This document shows positions 61,262-61,782 of a stretch of DNA of 61,782 bases, piece by piece. The first letter of the stretch is position 1; each line of letters opens with the position of its first letter. Made by a program: the position numbers and the translations under genes. The DNA comes from Candidatus Altimarinota bacterium (lineage in GTDB: Bacteria > Patescibacteriota > Gracilibacteria > BD1-5 > UBA2023). The stretch is from NCBI GenBank assembly GCA_028689065.1, contig JAQTWX010000004.1, forward strand, positions 1-61,782, written 5' to 3'. The notes under the pieces are model-generated. The model saw nothing but the letters and a program-made list of their open reading frames with translations, ran no database searches and was not told where the DNA came from.

Positions 61262-61782
61262 ATGCAGTGATTGCCAAATAAACGAGAAGCTCAATTACTT
61301 CTTTCTGATGAAATAAAAAATGCTCAAAGAGCAGACAAACAGCGTGGTACGAACTGTGAAGGATTTCATCTCTTTTTTCGTCGAGGAGAAAGGGAAGTAA
61401 AATTCTTTGCCAAGAGAGGATTTATTCGAGGAGTTCCTATCGCAGAACTTCAAGAAGAATATGCTTTTTTAAAAAAACATTTTGGAACTATTGTTCCAAA
61501 TCAAGCATTTTTTAATGATCCAGAAGGGAATGTTGTAGCTATTTGTTCTCCTGTTATGATTAAGTCAGATATATTCAATGAACACAATAGAGAATATATT
61601 TTGGAAACTATACGTAAAAACAAGTCATTAAGGGATCAGATACGATTTTTTATACAAAAATATAAACGAATTGCTGATGAGGGAAAGATTCTCGATCTTT
61701 TCGGAGAAGAAAATCTCGTGATTTCCGAAGATAATAAACTTCATTACATTGATAGTTTTATTATCTTTGCAAGACATCCAAT
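61262..61782 (+). CDS. protein of unknown function, possibly kinase-like (cut by window edge)
   Basis: 173 residues visible, starting at ATG 61262 with a TGA-Gly at codon 3. No signal peptide. Basic N terminus, then GFHLFFRRGEREVKFFAKRG, FLKKHFGTIVPNQAFF and near the end GEENLVISEDNKLHYIDSF. The last part vaguely resembles the metal and Asp loop of APH-fold kinases, but the match is weak. The gene runs past the window edge. Confidence 0.45.

Overview
The window comes from a bacterium that reads UGA as glycine (translation table 25), which points to Candidatus Gracilibacteria or Absconditabacteria (SR1) in the Patescibacteria/CPR. The evidence is internal. In gene after gene an in-frame TGA falls exactly where a conserved glycine belongs: the DIAGLV(E)GASKGEG segment of YchF, the TGGAGFIG nucleotide-binding loop of RmlB, the GGGTG loop of YvcK and the prepilin cleavage glycine of a PilV-like pseudopilin. 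TAA and TAG act as normal stops and TGG still encodes tryptophan. Under the standard code these genes fall into fragments, so every coding region below uses TGA = Gly. DNA is AT-rich, genes are packed, and almost every transcription unit ends in a clear hairpin plus T-run.

Layout. 1-5.1 kb: CHASE2 sensor (cut by the window edge), FecR-domain protein, a small FtsB/DivIC-like protein, ssb, an EF-hand secreted protein and a polytopic membrane protein. 5.2-7.2 kb: aspS behind a leader that looks like an aspartate T-box. 7.2-13.3 kb: a tail-collar-like surface protein, a TPR lipoprotein, ychF and several small unknowns, one behind a CIRCE-like operator. 13.4-27.3 kb: a surface polysaccharide region with two convergent blocks: DUF2304 plus two glycosyltransferases on the plus strand, and on the minus strand rmlBACD followed by an FAD oxidoreductase, epimerase, isomerase, glycosyltransferases and an FkbM methyltransferase. 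A kinase-like protein and a histidine phosphatase diverge from rmlB. 27.4-31 kb: a 1175-residue surface protein carrying PKD-like repeats, a lamin-tail-like domain and an intact staphylococcal-nuclease domain. 31.4-39.2 kb: DEAD-box helicase with an RGG tail, YvcK, SPFH/NfeD, TPM/LemA and rsmG. 39.3-42.7 kb: two M23 cell-wall peptidases. 42.8-45.6 kb: four minor pseudopilins. 45.7-47.9 kb: rplS and dnaA. 48.2-53.3 kb: an 1108-residue GGDEF-EAL protein and an orphan 576-residue protein. 53.4-61.8 kb: NYN protein, a reduced PriA-like protein, nrdR, an amidase-SpoIID fusion, an acyltransferase, aroG behind a phenylalanine attenuator, a YgjP metallopeptidase and a partial gene.

How it fits together. 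Much of the window serves the cell surface: rhamnose-containing glycan synthesis, peptidoglycan hydrolysis and remodelling, type IV pilus minor subunits and a surface nuclease that could release nucleotides from outside DNA, which suits a host-dependent or scavenging life. The most notable regulatory finds are two amino-acid-sensing RNA switches: a Phe-rich leader peptide with mutually exclusive hairpins in front of aroG (DAHP synthase), and a T-box-type leader in front of aspS. No tRNA, rRNA, CRISPR array, transposase or insertion sequence was recognised.
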